DNA of 12,380 nucleotides from Angelakisella sp. (lineage in GTDB: Bacteria > Bacillota > Clostridia > Oscillospirales > Ruminococcaceae): assembly GCA_020025195.1 (NCBI GenBank), contig JAHHSN010000039.1, positions 1-12,380 on the forward strand, given 5' to 3'. A program made the translations under genes and the position numbers. Position 1 is the first letter of the stretch, and each line of letters opens with the position of its first letter. This document shows, piece by piece, positions 1-7,381 of the stretch. The notes beneath the pieces were generated by a model. That model ran no database searches. It was given only the letters and a program-made list of their open reading frames with translations, and was not told where the DNA came from.

Positions 1-419
1 GCCTCCTCCCCCTCCCGCGCGGTATGGCCCCGCCCCAAAAGGCGGAGCATCCCGTCGTCCCGGTCCTGAAGGCCAAAGGAAATGCGGTTAAAGCCGCCCT
101 CCCGCAGCTTTTGGAGGAGAGGGAGCGTCACGGTGCCGGGATTCGCCTCCACGGTAATTTCCGCGCCGGGCAGAAGGGGCGCCCGCTCCCGCAGCGCCGC
201 GAGAACCGAAAGCAGTCCCTCCCCGAGAAGGGTGGGCGTCCCGCCGCCGAAGTAGACGGTCTTAATCCGGCAGTCCGCGAGGGGTGCCGAGCGGACGGCG
301 CGGCAGAGCGCCTCGCGGTACGGCTCCCGAAGGGAAAGTGCCGTGCCGGAAAGGAAGGCGCAGTAGCCGCAGCGGCTCCGGCAGAAGGGAACATGAAAAT
401 AGACCGAGACCTCCCGCAC
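1..419 (-). CDS. hemW: HemW-like radical SAM protein, N-terminal part (cut by window edge)
   Basis: The first 139 codons of a HemW/HemN-family radical SAM protein are present; the rest lies beyond base 1. HemW is a heme chaperone that binds a [4Fe-4S] cluster and S-adenosylmethionine; older databases call it oxygen-independent coproporphyrinogen oxidase-like. The protein starts MREVSVYFHVPFC and carries the cluster motif CRSRCGYC (CxxxCxxC, residues 13-20). TVYFGGGTPTLL, VEANPGT and LGRGHTA follow in the family order. The third Cys is followed by AF where DF is common, and FGLQDRDD stands where the family usually has a GxQS-type segment; both are mild departures. The start is GTG at 419, chosen for the GAGGAGG site about 9 nt upstream and because the domain begins there; the frame is open further up to a TGA but offers no better start. 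lepA followed by hemW is a classic Firmicutes order, here interrupted by a lipoprotein gene and a terminator. Confidence 0.87.
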   Translation of the reverse strand, partial: MREVSVYFHVPFCRSRCGYCAFLSGTALSLREPYREALCRAVRSAPLADCRIKTVYFGGGTPTLLGEGLLSVLAALRERAPLLPGAEITVEANPGTVTLPLLQKLREGGFNRISFGLQDRDDGMLRLLGRGHTAREGEE

Positions 420-445
420 AGGCGGCGCCTCCTCTCTAAACGTTC

Positions 446-478
446 AGAATAATCAAAACCACCCGGCTGACCGGGTGG
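446..478 (-). terminator. Intrinsic terminator between the lipoprotein gene and hemW
   Basis: CCACCCGG (459-466) and CCGGGTGG (471-478) form a perfect 8-bp GC-rich stem around a 4-nt loop. On the minus strand the stem is followed by TTTTGATTATT. It sits after the lipoprotein stop at 551 and about 40 nt before the hemW GTG. It should end or attenuate the lepA-lipoprotein transcript. Confidence 0.8.
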
Positions 479-550
479 CTGGCACCGGCCCCAAGGGGGG
501 CACGATGCGGGGCAGGCCCGCCGGGGAAAACGCTTCCGCCGGGGGCGTCT

Positions 551-1114
551 TTATGGGGTGGGAGACAGGACAGGCAGCTCAGAAAGTGCGCCGCCGAGGG
601 CCCCCTCCCAGAACTCCTCCGGCAGGGTAAAGACCCAAATTGCCCCCTTGGCGTCATACTCCATGCCGAGGGTGACTTCTGCCTCTTTGGTTTCGGTTTC
701 CGCCTGATAGCAGGCGTCAAAGAGCGCCTGGGCCGCCTCCGGATCGGCAGGCGGTTTCTCCGCGCGGTAGCGCTCGCCCACCGCCGAAAGGTCCTTGTTC
801 CGAAGGGAAATGGTCGCTTTCGCGTAGCTCATCGTGCCCTCCAGCTTCCGGGGCTCCGCTGTCAGCCCGCCCAGCACGGTCTTAAGCTCCCGCCGGGGGA
901 ACGCCTCCGCCGCGTCGGGGTCGAGAAGGGGCAAAACCGGGTCCTCCGCCTCTCCCGTGGCACGGGCAAGGGCGGCGGCGTCCGCTTTTTCCAGCGACGC
1001 CAAAAATTCTGCCACCGCATCACGGGGGAGCTGTCTCGGGTCGCAGCCGGTCAGAGAAAGGGCTCCCAAAGCAAGTGCCAGAAGACACACGAGCCATCGG
1101 AATTTCTTCTTCAT
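551..1114 (-). CDS. Small secreted lipoprotein of unknown function
   Basis: A 187-residue protein with a classic type II signal peptide: MKKKFRW, a hydrophobic stretch LVCLLALALGALS, then the lipobox LTGC with the lipid-accepting Cys at residue 24. After cleavage it would be a roughly 164-residue acidic, Ala/Glu-rich domain anchored to the outer face of the membrane. I recognise no catalytic motif. The overall look (helical N-terminal half, then a strand-rich part ending in YDAKGAIWVFTLPEEFW) resembles the many clostridial NTF2-like or DUF-type lipoproteins, but I cannot assign a family. The start at 1114 has AAAGGAGA about 6 nt upstream. It lies 54 nt downstream of lepA in the same direction, so it is probably co-transcribed with lepA, and its transcript ends at the hairpin at 446-478. 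Confidence 0.85.
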   Translation of the reverse strand: MKKKFRWLVCLLALALGALSLTGCDPRQLPRDAVAEFLASLEKADAAALARATGEAEDPVLPLLDPDAAEAFPRRELKTVLGGLTAEPRKLEGTMSYAKATISLRNKDLSAVGERYRAEKPPADPEAAQALFDACYQAETETKEAEVTLGMEYDAKGAIWVFTLPEEFWEGALGGALSELPVLSPTP

Positions 1115-1168
1115 GGGGTTCTCCTTTCCCCGCAGGCGGGAAACGTTTTCGTTTTGGGAAGGAACGGC

Positions 1169-2974
1169 TTACTCGTCGAGCTTGAGGACCGCCATGAACG
1201 CCTCGGGCGGCACCTCCACGGAGCCCAGCTGGCGCATCCGCTTCTTGCCTTCCTTCTGTTTTTCGAGCAGCTTCTTCTTTCGGGTGATGTCGCCGCCGTA
1301 GCACTTCGCCAGGACATCCTTCCGCATCGCCTTGACGGTCTCGCGGGCGATGACCTTGCCGCCGATGGCCGCCTGAATGGGCACCTCAAAGAGCTGACGG
1401 GGGATGTTGTCCCGCAGGCGCTCCACCAGCTTTCTCGCGCGGGGATAGGCGTTGTCCGCAAAGACGATGAAGCTGAGGGCGTCCACAATGTCGCCGTTTA
1501 GGAGGATGTCGAGCTTCACAAGGCGGCTGGGACGGTAATCCGCCACCTCATAGTCGAGGCTCGCGTAGCCGCGGGTGCGGCTCTTGAGGGCGTCAAAGAA
1601 ATCGTAGATGATCTCGGCGAGGGGCATATCATAGTGCAGCTCCACCCGGGTGGGGTCGAGGTACTTGGTATCCTTATAAATGCCGCGCCGCTGCTGGCAG
1701 AGCTCCATCAGGGAGCCGATGAACTCCGCGGGGGTAAAGATGCTGGCGTGGACATAGGGCTCCTCCGCCGACTGGATGGTGGAGGGGTCGGGGTAGTTGG
1801 TGGGATTGTCGATCATCACCACGGAGCCGTCGGTGAGGGTGAGGCGGTAGATGACCGAGGGGGCGGTGGTGATGAGGTCGAGATTGAATTCCCGCTCCAG
1901 CCGCTCCTGAATGATCTCCATGTGGAGCAGGCCCAGGAAGCCGCAGCGGAAGCCAAAGCCGAGGGCGATGGAGGTCTCCGGCTCAAAGCTGAGGGAGGCG
2001 TCATTGAGCTGCAGCTTTTCGAGGGCGTCCCGGAGGTCGGGGTAGCGGGCGCCGTCCGCGGGATAGATACCGGAATAGACCATGGGGTTGACCTTGCGGT
2101 AGCCCTTGAGCGGCTCCGCCGCGGGATGAGCGGCATCGGTCACGGTATCGCCGACCTCGGTCTCCCGGACGGTCTTGATGCTCGCGGTGAAATAGCCGAC
2201 CTCGCCCGCCGTGATGCTCTCGCGGGGCACGAGCGCGGTCGCGCCCATGACGCCGCACTCCACCACCGTGAACTCGGCGCCGCTCGACATGAGCCTTACC
2301 GTCATGCCGGAGCGGAGGGTTCCTTCCATCACGCGGAGATAGACGATGACGCCGCGGTAGCTGTCATAGTAGCTGTCGAAGATGAGCGCCTTGAGAGGAG
2401 CTTCCGGGTCGCCCTTCGGAGCGGGGAAGTCGGTGACGATGCGCTCCAGCACCTCGTGGATATTGATGCCGTTTTTGGCGGAAATGCGGGGCGCGTCCAG
2501 GGCGGGCACCCCGATCACATCCTCGATCTCCTGCGTGACCCGGTCCGGATCGGCGGCGGGAAGATCGATTTTATTGATAACCGGCAGGATCTCCAGATCG
2601 TGATCCACCGCGAGGTAGCAGTTGGCAAGGGTCTGGGCCTCGATGCCCTGACTCGCGTCCACCACCAGAATGGCGCCCTCGCAGGCCGCCAGGGACCGGC
2701 TCACCTCATAGTGGAAGTCCACGTGTCCGGGGGTGTCGATGAGATTAAAGTGGTAGGTCTCGCCGTTGTCGGCTTTATAATCGAGCGCCACGGCACGCGC
2801 CTTGATGGTGATGCCGCGCTCCCGCTCCAGATCCATATTATCAAGGATCTGGTTTTCCATTTCGCGCTTCGCCACCGCCTCGGTGGATTCGAGGATGCGG
2901 TCAGCAAGAGTGCTCTTGCCGTGGTCGATGTGCGCGATGATGCAGAAGTTTCTGATGTGATCCTGATGGCTCAT
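1169..2974 (-). CDS. lepA: Elongation factor 4 (LepA), ribosome-associated GTPase
   Basis: A 601-residue translational GTPase of normal LepA/EF4 length. EF4 binds the ribosome, is linked to back-translocation and to 30S biogenesis or initiation, and is cytoplasmic or membrane-associated. The G motifs are intact: G1 AHIDHGKST (14-22), G2 RGITIKA (53-59), G3 DTPGH (80-84, His84 being the usual catalytic residue) and G4 NKID (134-137). EF-G-like domains II, III and V follow (FGFRCGFLGLLHMEI is typical), then the LepA-specific C-terminal domain ending GSVEVPPEAFMAVLKLDE. The ATG at 2974 has GGAGG about 6 nt upstream. A promoter lies just upstream (3010-3038). lepA is followed by a lipoprotein gene and then hemW. 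Long open frames on the opposite strand are GC-rich shadows. Confidence 0.98.
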   Translation of the reverse strand: MSHQDHIRNFCIIAHIDHGKSTLADRILESTEAVAKREMENQILDNMDLERERGITIKARAVALDYKADNGETYHFNLIDTPGHVDFHYEVSRSLAACEGAILVVDASQGIEAQTLANCYLAVDHDLEILPVINKIDLPAADPDRVTQEIEDVIGVPALDAPRISAKNGINIHEVLERIVTDFPAPKGDPEAPLKALIFDSYYDSYRGVIVYLRVMEGTLRSGMTVRLMSSGAEFTVVECGVMGATALVPRESITAGEVGYFTASIKTVRETEVGDTVTDAAHPAAEPLKGYRKVNPMVYSGIYPADGARYPDLRDALEKLQLNDASLSFEPETSIALGFGFRCGFLGLLHMEIIQERLEREFNLDLITTAPSVIYRLTLTDGSVVMIDNPTNYPDPSTIQSAEEPYVHASIFTPAEFIGSLMELCQQRRGIYKDTKYLDPTRVELHYDMPLAEIIYDFFDALKSRTRGYASLDYEVADYRPSRLVKLDILLNGDIVDALSFIVFADNAYPRARKLVERLRDNIPRQLFEVPIQAAIGGKVIARETVKAMRKDVLAKCYGGDITRKKKLLEKQKEGKKRMRQLGSVEVPPEAFMAVLKLDE

Positions 2975-3009
2975 AAGTTTCCTCCGTCCTTGGGATACTG
3001 TAACAATTT

Positions 3010-3038
3010 ATTTTAGCATACCCGTTTCCAAATTACAA
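3010..3038 (-). promoter_or_regulatory. SigA-type promoter of lepA
   Basis: On the minus strand, TTGTAA (3038-3033), a 17-nt spacer and TAAAAT (3015-3010) are preceded by TGC, which gives an extended -10. Transcription would start near 3003, leaving a leader of about 30 nt that contains the lepA ribosome-binding site. Confidence 0.75.
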
Positions 3039-3180
3039 TCATTGCCTCCGGCGGCGTTCGTTACAATTTATTCCCCTAATTTTCATTATTTCTGCGGATT
3101 TTTCCGCTACAATGAAATAGGAGTTCGGGGAGTGCATTCCCCGCTGATTATTTCGTCCATTTGGGAAAGGGGTGCCCTCT

Positions 3181-4215
3181 ATGAAATCGATCGTTATTGT
3201 CACCGGAGCCGGCGGCTTTCTTGGGAACAACGTCGTCCGTGCGCTTTTGGAGCAGGGGACGAGGGAGATCCGTACACTCCTGCTTCCCGGAGAATCCGAC
3301 CGTCCGCTCGCGGGACTCCCGGTCAAGATTTTCCGCGGGGATGTAACCCAGCCGGAAACGCTGGCGCCGCTTTTTGCGGGGGCACAGGATGCCGAGGTCA
3401 CCGTCTTCCACTGTGCCGCCCTTGTTTATATCAAGTCCCGGGAGAATCCCGCCGTCCGCCAGGTCAACTATGAGGGCACCATGAACATCGCGAAGGAATG
3501 CCTCCGGCTCGGGGCGCGGCTCGTCTATGTAAGCTCGGTGCACGCCCTGCCGGAAAAGCCCCACGGCGAAACCATCACCGAGGTCTCCCATTTTGACCCC
3601 GACGCGGTGGTCGGCCTCTATGCCAAATCCAAGGCAGAGACCGCCGAGGCCGTCCTCCGAATGACGCGGGAGCAGGGACTGGACGCCGTCATTGTGCATC
3701 CTTCCGGCATCATGGGGCCTCATGACTTCGGGCGCACCCACCTCACCCAGCTCATCACCGACTATATGAACGGGGGACTCACCGCCTGCGTCAAGGGCGG
3801 CTATGACTTTGTGGACGTCCGGGATGTGGCCAAAGGCGTGCTCCTTGCCGCCGAAAAAGGCCGCGCCGGGGAGTGCTATCTCCTCTCCAACCGCTGCTAC
3901 GGCATCCGGGAACTTCTGGACCTCGTGGGGGAGGTTTCCGGACGGAGGAAGGTCCTCACCGTATTGCCCATGTGGTTTGCCCGCGGGACCGCCCGCATGG
4001 CGGAGCTTTACTATGAAATCCGCCGGCAGCCGCCGCTTTACACCCCCTATTCCCTCTACACCCTCACCACCAACGCAAACTTCTCCCACGAAAAGGCGAC
4101 CCGGGAGCTGGGCTATGAGACCCGCGATATGCGGGAGACCCTCCGGGACACCCTCCGCTGGCTCTATGAGTCCGGACGGCTGCGGGAAAAGAAGCCGAAA
4201 AAGAAAAACGCATAA
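3181..4215 (+). CDS. NAD(P)-dependent epimerase/dehydratase family protein (extended SDR)
   Basis: A 344-residue extended short-chain dehydrogenase/reductase. The N-terminal Rossmann signature TGAGGFLG (8-15, GxxGxxG) binds NAD(P), and RGDVT (52-56) is the usual Asp near the adenine. Ser118/Ser119 in YVSSVH, with Tyr147 and Lys151 in YAKSK, form the catalytic Ser-Tyr-Lys set. HPSGIMGPHDFG (about 176-187) matches the substrate-side segment of dihydroflavonol-4-reductase-like and sugar-epimerase-like SDRs. The substrate cannot be told from sequence. The tail is very basic (EKKPKKKNA). The ATG at 3181 is preferred because AAGGGG lies about 8 nt upstream; an in-frame GTG at 3172 overlaps that site. 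Transcribed away from lepA and closed by a terminator at 4224, so probably monocistronic. No convincing promoter was found in 3039-3180; TACAAT at 3108-3113 is a possible -10 without a good -35. Confidence 0.9.
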   Translation: MKSIVIVTGAGGFLGNNVVRALLEQGTREIRTLLLPGESDRPLAGLPVKIFRGDVTQPETLAPLFAGAQDAEVTVFHCAALVYIKSRENPAVRQVNYEGTMNIAKECLRLGARLVYVSSVHALPEKPHGETITEVSHFDPDAVVGLYAKSKAETAEAVLRMTREQGLDAVIVHPSGIMGPHDFGRTHLTQLITDYMNGGLTACVKGGYDFVDVRDVAKGVLLAAEKGRAGECYLLSNRCYGIRELLDLVGEVSGRRKVLTVLPMWFARGTARMAELYYEIRRQPPLYTPYSLYTLTTNANFSHEKATRELGYETRDMRETLRDTLRWLYESGRLREKKPKKKNA

Positions 4216-4223
4216 GTGCTTTC

Positions 4224-4265
4224 CTCCCGGAAACCCTCCGCGGGCCTTCCGGGGGATTTTCTTTT
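4224..4265 (+). terminator. Intrinsic terminator of the SDR gene
   Basis: CTCCCGGAA (4224-4232) pairs with TTCCGGGGG (4247-4255), a 9-bp stem with one G-U pair, and is followed by ATTTTCTTTT. It lies just after the stop codon at 4215. Confidence 0.85.
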
Positions 4266-4278
4266 GCCGCGGGCCCCG

Positions 4279-4306
4279 TTGCAATTGCGCCGCCCCATGC
4301 TATAAT
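4279..4306 (+). promoter_or_regulatory. SigA-type promoter of the M42 peptidase gene
   Basis: TTGCAA (4279-4284), a 16-nt spacer and a perfect TATAAT (4301-4306) preceded by TGC (extended -10). The expected start near 4313 gives a leader of about 30 nt holding GGAAGGAG (4325-4332). Confidence 0.85.
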
Positions 4307-4342
4307 AAACCAGTAGAATGCTTTGGAAGGAGCGGTGATAAG

Positions 4343-5377
4343 ATGGAACGTTATGTGGATTTCGCGGTGCAGAAGGCCGTGGAGTTTTTGGGGGTGGACA
4401 GCCCCTCCGGCTACACCCGGGAGGCGGAAAGCTGGGTCATAAAGGAATTTGAGGCGCTGGGCTTTGAGGCCGGGCGCACCCAGAAGGGCGGCGTGCTCAT
4501 CTCCCTCGGCGGGGAGGACACCCAAAATGCCCTGCTTCTGGAGGCGCACGGGGACACCCTCGGCGGCATGGTCGCGGAAATCAAGGAGAACGGACGGCTC
4601 CGCATCGTCAATGTCGGCGGCCTCAACGCCAACAACACCGAGACCGAAAACTGCCGCGTCGTCACCAAGTTTGACGGGAGCTTCGAGGGCACACTCCAGC
4701 TCATCAACGCCTCCATCCATGTGAACGGCGACTATGACGCCAAGCCCCGGAACTGGGATACCGTCGAGGTGGTGCTGGACGAGGCGGTAAAGACCGATGA
4801 GGAGGTCCGGGCCCTCGGCATCTCGGTGGGGGACTTTGTCTGCTTTGAGCCGCGCACCCGGGTCACAAAGTCCGGCTACATCAAGAGCCGCTTTCTGGAC
4901 GACAAGCTCTCGGTGGGCATCCTGCTGGGCTTCGCCAAATACCTGCACGAGGAACACCTCACCCCCTCCCGCCGGGTCTACATCCATGTGACGGTCTATG
5001 AGGAGGTGGGGCACGGCGGCGCGGCTTCGGTGCCCGACGGCGTCACGGAGGCCATTTCCGTCGATATGGGCTGTGTGGGCGAGGGGCTTACCTGCACCGA
5101 GCGGCAGGTCTCCATCTGCGCCAAGGACTCGGGCGGCCCCTATTCCTATGAGGTGGTCAAAAAGCTCATTGCGGCGGCCCGGAAGGAGCACGCCGACTAT
5201 GCCGTGGACGTCTATCCGCACTACGGCTCTGACGTTGAGGCGACCCTTTCGGCGGGACACGATCTCCGCCATGGGCTGATCGGCGCGGGGGTCTATGCCT
5301 CCCACGGTTATGAAAGAAGCCACAAGGATGGTGTTCTCAATACCCTGAGGGTGCTGAAAGGCTATCTTTTCCCCTAA
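4343..5377 (+). CDS. M42-family metallopeptidase (FrvX/TET-type aminopeptidase)
   Basis: A 344-residue cytoplasmic zinc/cobalt aminopeptidase of the M42 family; members usually form large tetrahedral 12-mers that trim peptides. All expected metal and catalytic positions are visible: His69 and Asp71 in EAHGDT, Asp186/Asp187 in RFLDDKLS (bridging Asp), the Glu pair 220-221 in YEEVGHGG, Asp241 in SVDMG, and a late His321 in YASHGYERSH. The insert between His69 and Asp186 (about 85-175) is the usual PDZ/beta-barrel-like oligomerisation domain position. The ATG at 4343 follows GGAAGGAG with a spacing of about 10 nt; the same frame is open far upstream but without family-like sequence. Its own promoter (4279-4306) and downstream hairpins suggest a single-gene unit. 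Some M42 proteins are annotated as endoglucanases; peptidase is the better reading. Confidence 0.93.
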   Translation: MERYVDFAVQKAVEFLGVDSPSGYTREAESWVIKEFEALGFEAGRTQKGGVLISLGGEDTQNALLLEAHGDTLGGMVAEIKENGRLRIVNVGGLNANNTETENCRVVTKFDGSFEGTLQLINASIHVNGDYDAKPRNWDTVEVVLDEAVKTDEEVRALGISVGDFVCFEPRTRVTKSGYIKSRFLDDKLSVGILLGFAKYLHEEHLTPSRRVYIHVTVYEEVGHGGAASVPDGVTEAISVDMGCVGEGLTCTERQVSICAKDSGGPYSYEVVKKLIAAARKEHADYAVDVYPHYGSDVEATLSAGHDLRHGLIGAGVYASHGYERSHKDGVLNTLRVLKGYLFP

Positions 5378-5430
5378 ATAAAAAAAGGCCCGGCACGCTC
5401 CTGCCATTGGCAAGAAAGGAACGCCGGGCC
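5376..5430 (-). terminator. Hairpin with U-tract, terminator on the minus strand
   Basis: GGCCCGGC (5387-5394) pairs with GCCGGGCC (5423-5430), 8 bp. The 28-nt loop contains a small inner hairpin, TGCC/GGCA (5402-5412). On the minus strand the stem is followed by a long T-rich tract (complement of 5376-5386). On the plus strand it is followed by A residues, so it favours minus-strand termination and could back up the hairpin at 5444-5477. Confidence 0.7.
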
Positions 5431-5440
5431 AAAAAGCCTT

Positions 5441-5480
5441 AAAAAAAGGACTCCGTCTCGAAAGAGGGAGTCCTTTTCTG
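5441..5480. terminator. Bidirectional terminator between convergent genes
   Basis: AAAAGGACTCC (5444-5454) pairs with GGAGTCCTTTT (5467-5477). The top is extended by CTC/GAG closing a GAAA loop (5457-5466). A/T tracts on both sides make it work in both directions: for the M42 gene on plus, and for the minus-strand gene ending at 5510. Confidence 0.88.
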
Positions 5481-5509
5481 TTTGGTACGATTTGGTGCAG
5501 GCGCAGGGC

Positions 5510-6022
5510 TTATGTTTCCCGGATCGCTTGGGCAAAGGAGGTCACGGCCTCGGAATAGAAGCGTGCATCCGCGCCGTTTTCCTTCTGCAAGCCGTCCGCC
5601 AAGGCGCATACGCTCCGGTCCAATGCGTTCAAAAACGAAATCTCCTCCGGGACGAAGGGCTCTCCTTTCTGATTCGCTTCGGTCATGGCCCGGATCCGGG
5701 CCTCACAATGCCCCAAAACCGATTCAAAATCCGCAAAGCCTTCCGGCTCTTCTTCCGTTATGTTTCTGGTATCCAGCGCCGCCGTCATGAACGAATCGAA
5801 CTGCTCCCGGAGCGCCTCCAGCTCCCGGGAGATGTCGCTCTCCTTTTTCCCGGTGACGTCCCGGAGCTGGGAAGACAGCAGGTTGGCCTCCTTGATCAGC
5901 GGCTGCAAATAAAGCCCGGCCTGCTCCTGCCCGGCACGAAAACGGGGCAGCCACAGGACCGCGAACAATAAAATGACGGCAATCAGAGTACCGCTCAGGA
6001 TCATTCCTTTTTTGCTTTTCAT
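5510..6022 (-). CDS. Single-pass membrane protein, unknown function
   Basis: A 170-residue protein. KSKK is followed by one hydrophobic helix (about residues 7-26, MILSGTLIAVILLFAVLWLP), and the rest is a soluble, highly charged, predominantly helical domain likely outside the membrane. LIKEANLLSSQLRDVTGKKESDISRELEALREQFDSF (about 42-78) has heptad-like hydrophobic spacing and may form a coiled coil. There is no lipobox and no recognised domain. The ATG at 6022 is preceded by a purine-rich GGAAAGAGAG, so the ribosome-binding site is moderate. It is the last gene of a likely minus-strand unit (DUF3267, phospholipase-like, acetyltransferase relic, this gene) and is followed 33 nt later by strong terminators. 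It begins 64 nt after the end of the broken acetyltransferase. Confidence 0.8.
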   Translation of the reverse strand: MKSKKGMILSGTLIAVILLFAVLWLPRFRAGQEQAGLYLQPLIKEANLLSSQLRDVTGKKESDISRELEALREQFDSFMTAALDTRNITEEEPEGFADFESVLGHCEARIRAMTEANQKGEPFVPEEISFLNALDRSVCALADGLQKENGADARFYSEAVTSFAQAIRET

Positions 6023-6086
6023 AAGAATTGCTCTCTTTCCTTTTCACTCACAAATTCCGGGCGCGGGGCCCTCGCCGGATGGGTTT

Positions 6087-6612
6087 TTACGGGTCAAAGG
6101 GTACTTCGTAGGTGTTGAATTCCAATCCATAGGCATGGATTTTTCCGGTGACGGGGAAGCCCAGCGTCTCATAGAGGTGGAGGCCAATGGCATTGGTGGT
6201 GACGGCCTCAAAGAAAACACCGTCATAGCCAAGGCTCCCGGCTTTCGCAAAGGAAGCGGCAATAACCTGCCGCCCGAAGCCCTTCCCGCCGAGGGCGGGT
6301 GCCACGCAGAAGCGCCCCATGACGCAGGGATTTTTGAGGGTGCGGAGCAGTCCCTCCGTGGGGGCCTCCTCGTTCCGTGCCCACTCCTCCCAGGGGCTTA
6401 TTTTGATCATCGAGACGATCTTTCCCTCCCGCAGGATCTTAATAAAGATGTCCGGAGACGAGATCCCGGGTGAGGAGCTCCCGGTTGGGGTAGTGTTCAT
6501 TCCAGCCGCACTGCGGGAGCTCCCGCGTGACGGCGCGGCAGAGGGCCGCTATTTCATCGAGGTCCTCCGGCTCCGCCGGGACAAGGGTCGGCGCCCCGCT
6601 TTCATAAACCAT
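6087..6612 (-). pseudogene. GNAT N-acetyltransferase gene broken by a one-base frameshift
   Basis: Two adjoining frames together encode one GNAT-family acetyltransferase of about 174 residues. The first frame starts at ATG 6612 behind a good AAGGGGA site and reads MVYESGAPTLVPAEPEDLDE ... WNEHYPNRELLTRDLVSGHLY, then TAA at 6441-6439. The second frame continues without a gap in homology: KILREGKIVSMIKISPWEEW, the acetyl-CoA loop region VAPALGGKGFGRQVIAASF, and the C-terminal LHLYETLGFPVTGKI. Removing one T near 6441-6443 (CTTTATTAAG to CTTTATAAG) restores HLYKILREG in a single frame. Either the gene is a recent pseudogene or the base is a sequencing error; no canonical slippage signal is seen. 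GNAT proteins transfer acetyl groups from acetyl-CoA to amines; the substrate here is unknown. If only the downstream part is called, as an ORF from 6500, the N-terminal half is lost. Confidence 0.87.
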
Positions 6613-6712
6613 CAAAAAAATCCCCTTTCCGGGCAGCGCTCCCGCCGCGGGGTCTCACACCTCGTCGGGGAACTCTCCCTCGGAAAAGGGACCTCGCATC
6701 CGGCGGCGGGCC

Positions 6713-7381
6713 TCAGCCCTCGGTCTGATGCTTCTTTACCATCTGGATGCACTTGGCGGTGGCAAACATCACGAATTCATCCAGCTCCTCCTCGGAAAGC
6801 CAGAGGCTCTCCGCCCGGTCGTTCTCGGCGTCGTTCTGGAGCTTCTCCGCCATGTAGCGGAACTGGTTTTCCATGTCGGTATCATTATAATAATCGAGGT
6901 AGCAGTTGGGGAACCGTTCGATGGAGCGGATGAGCGCAAGGGGCGCATAGTCCGGGTGCGCACGGTAAAAGGCGAGGTCGGCATGGTAGATGTCGTCCTT
7001 CATCTCCTTGACCACGGCAGGCGTCGGCTCCTTGAGAGACTTCTTCCGGGGGCGGATGACCCGCTCTCCCCACATAGCGTCGGTGATGAGGTGGACATAA
7101 TAGCCCCAGTAGAACGCCTTCTGCTCAGGGGTCTCGGCCTTCGGCATCATCGCCTTATAAAAGCCGTCAAAATCAATGAGGTGGCGGTCCAGCTCCTCGT
7201 CCTTCACGATCCAGTGGCTGACGATACGGCCGGGAATGTACTTGGGGGTGCCGTCGGGGTTCTGCTCCGTGCGTCCGCAGTCGGGCGCCAGCGCCCCCGC
7301 GTAATAGTGGAGTGCCGAAATCTCTCCGAGATAGGGCAGCACCGTCTCGGCCACTCTTAAATGAGTCATCCAAAAAGCCAT
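6713..7381 (-). CDS. Zinc-dependent phospholipase C-like protein
   Basis: A 222-residue protein of the zinc-dependent phospholipase C / S1-P1 nuclease-like fold, common in clostridia as a cytoplasmic hypothetical 'hydrolase'. The metal-ligand pattern is visible: His7 in WMTHLRVA, Asp34 in LAPDCG, His56 in IVSHW, His97 and Asp101 in YYVHLITDAMW, and His133 in YHADL. The HxxxD of the fourth helix is the most diagnostic. There is no signal peptide, unlike secreted Clostridium or Bacillus PLC, so a true extracellular lecithinase is unlikely; the substrate is not known. The ATG at 7381 shares its A with the TAA of the upstream gene (TAATG), a sign of translational coupling with the DUF3267 protein. 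A 100-nt gap without visible promoter (6613-6712) separates it from the acetyltransferase relic. Confidence 0.78.
   Translation of the reverse strand: MAFWMTHLRVAETVLPYLGEISALHYYAGALAPDCGRTEQNPDGTPKYIPGRIVSHWIVKDEELDRHLIDFDGFYKAMMPKAETPEQKAFYWGYYVHLITDAMWGERVIRPRKKSLKEPTPAVVKEMKDDIYHADLAFYRAHPDYAPLALIRSIERFPNCYLDYYNDTDMENQFRYMAEKLQNDAENDRAESLWLSEEELDEFVMFATAKCIQMVKKHQTEG

Noticed and set aside
1634..3016. A 460-codon open frame on the plus strand opposite lepA
   Set aside because: Composition is His/Gly/Val-rich without domain pattern, it lies fully over the well-conserved lepA, and it is explained by GC-rich codon bias.
3003..3072. Direct repeat ACAATTTATT at 3003 and 3063, 60 nt apart
   Set aside because: A short AT-rich 10-mer in an AT-rich intergenic region; one copy overlaps the lepA -10. 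Too weak to call an operator.
3126..3143. CGGGGA/TCCCCG hairpin in the SDR leader
   Set aside because: Only 6 bp, no U-tract, and no known riboswitch pattern around it; likely incidental.
3148..4284. A 378-codon minus-strand frame opposite the SDR gene
   Set aside because: Shadow of the SDR coding sequence; it runs through the terminator at 4224 and has no recognisable motif.
4064..5413. A 449-codon minus-strand frame opposite the SDR tail and M42 gene
   Set aside because: It covers an intact M42 peptidase with all metal ligands, the SDR terminator and the M42 promoter; no ribosome-binding site or family pattern.
6023..6086. TCCGG...CCGGA stem between the acetyltransferase relic and the next gene
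   Set aside because: Weak stem with internal mismatches and no real U-tract, so not called a terminator.
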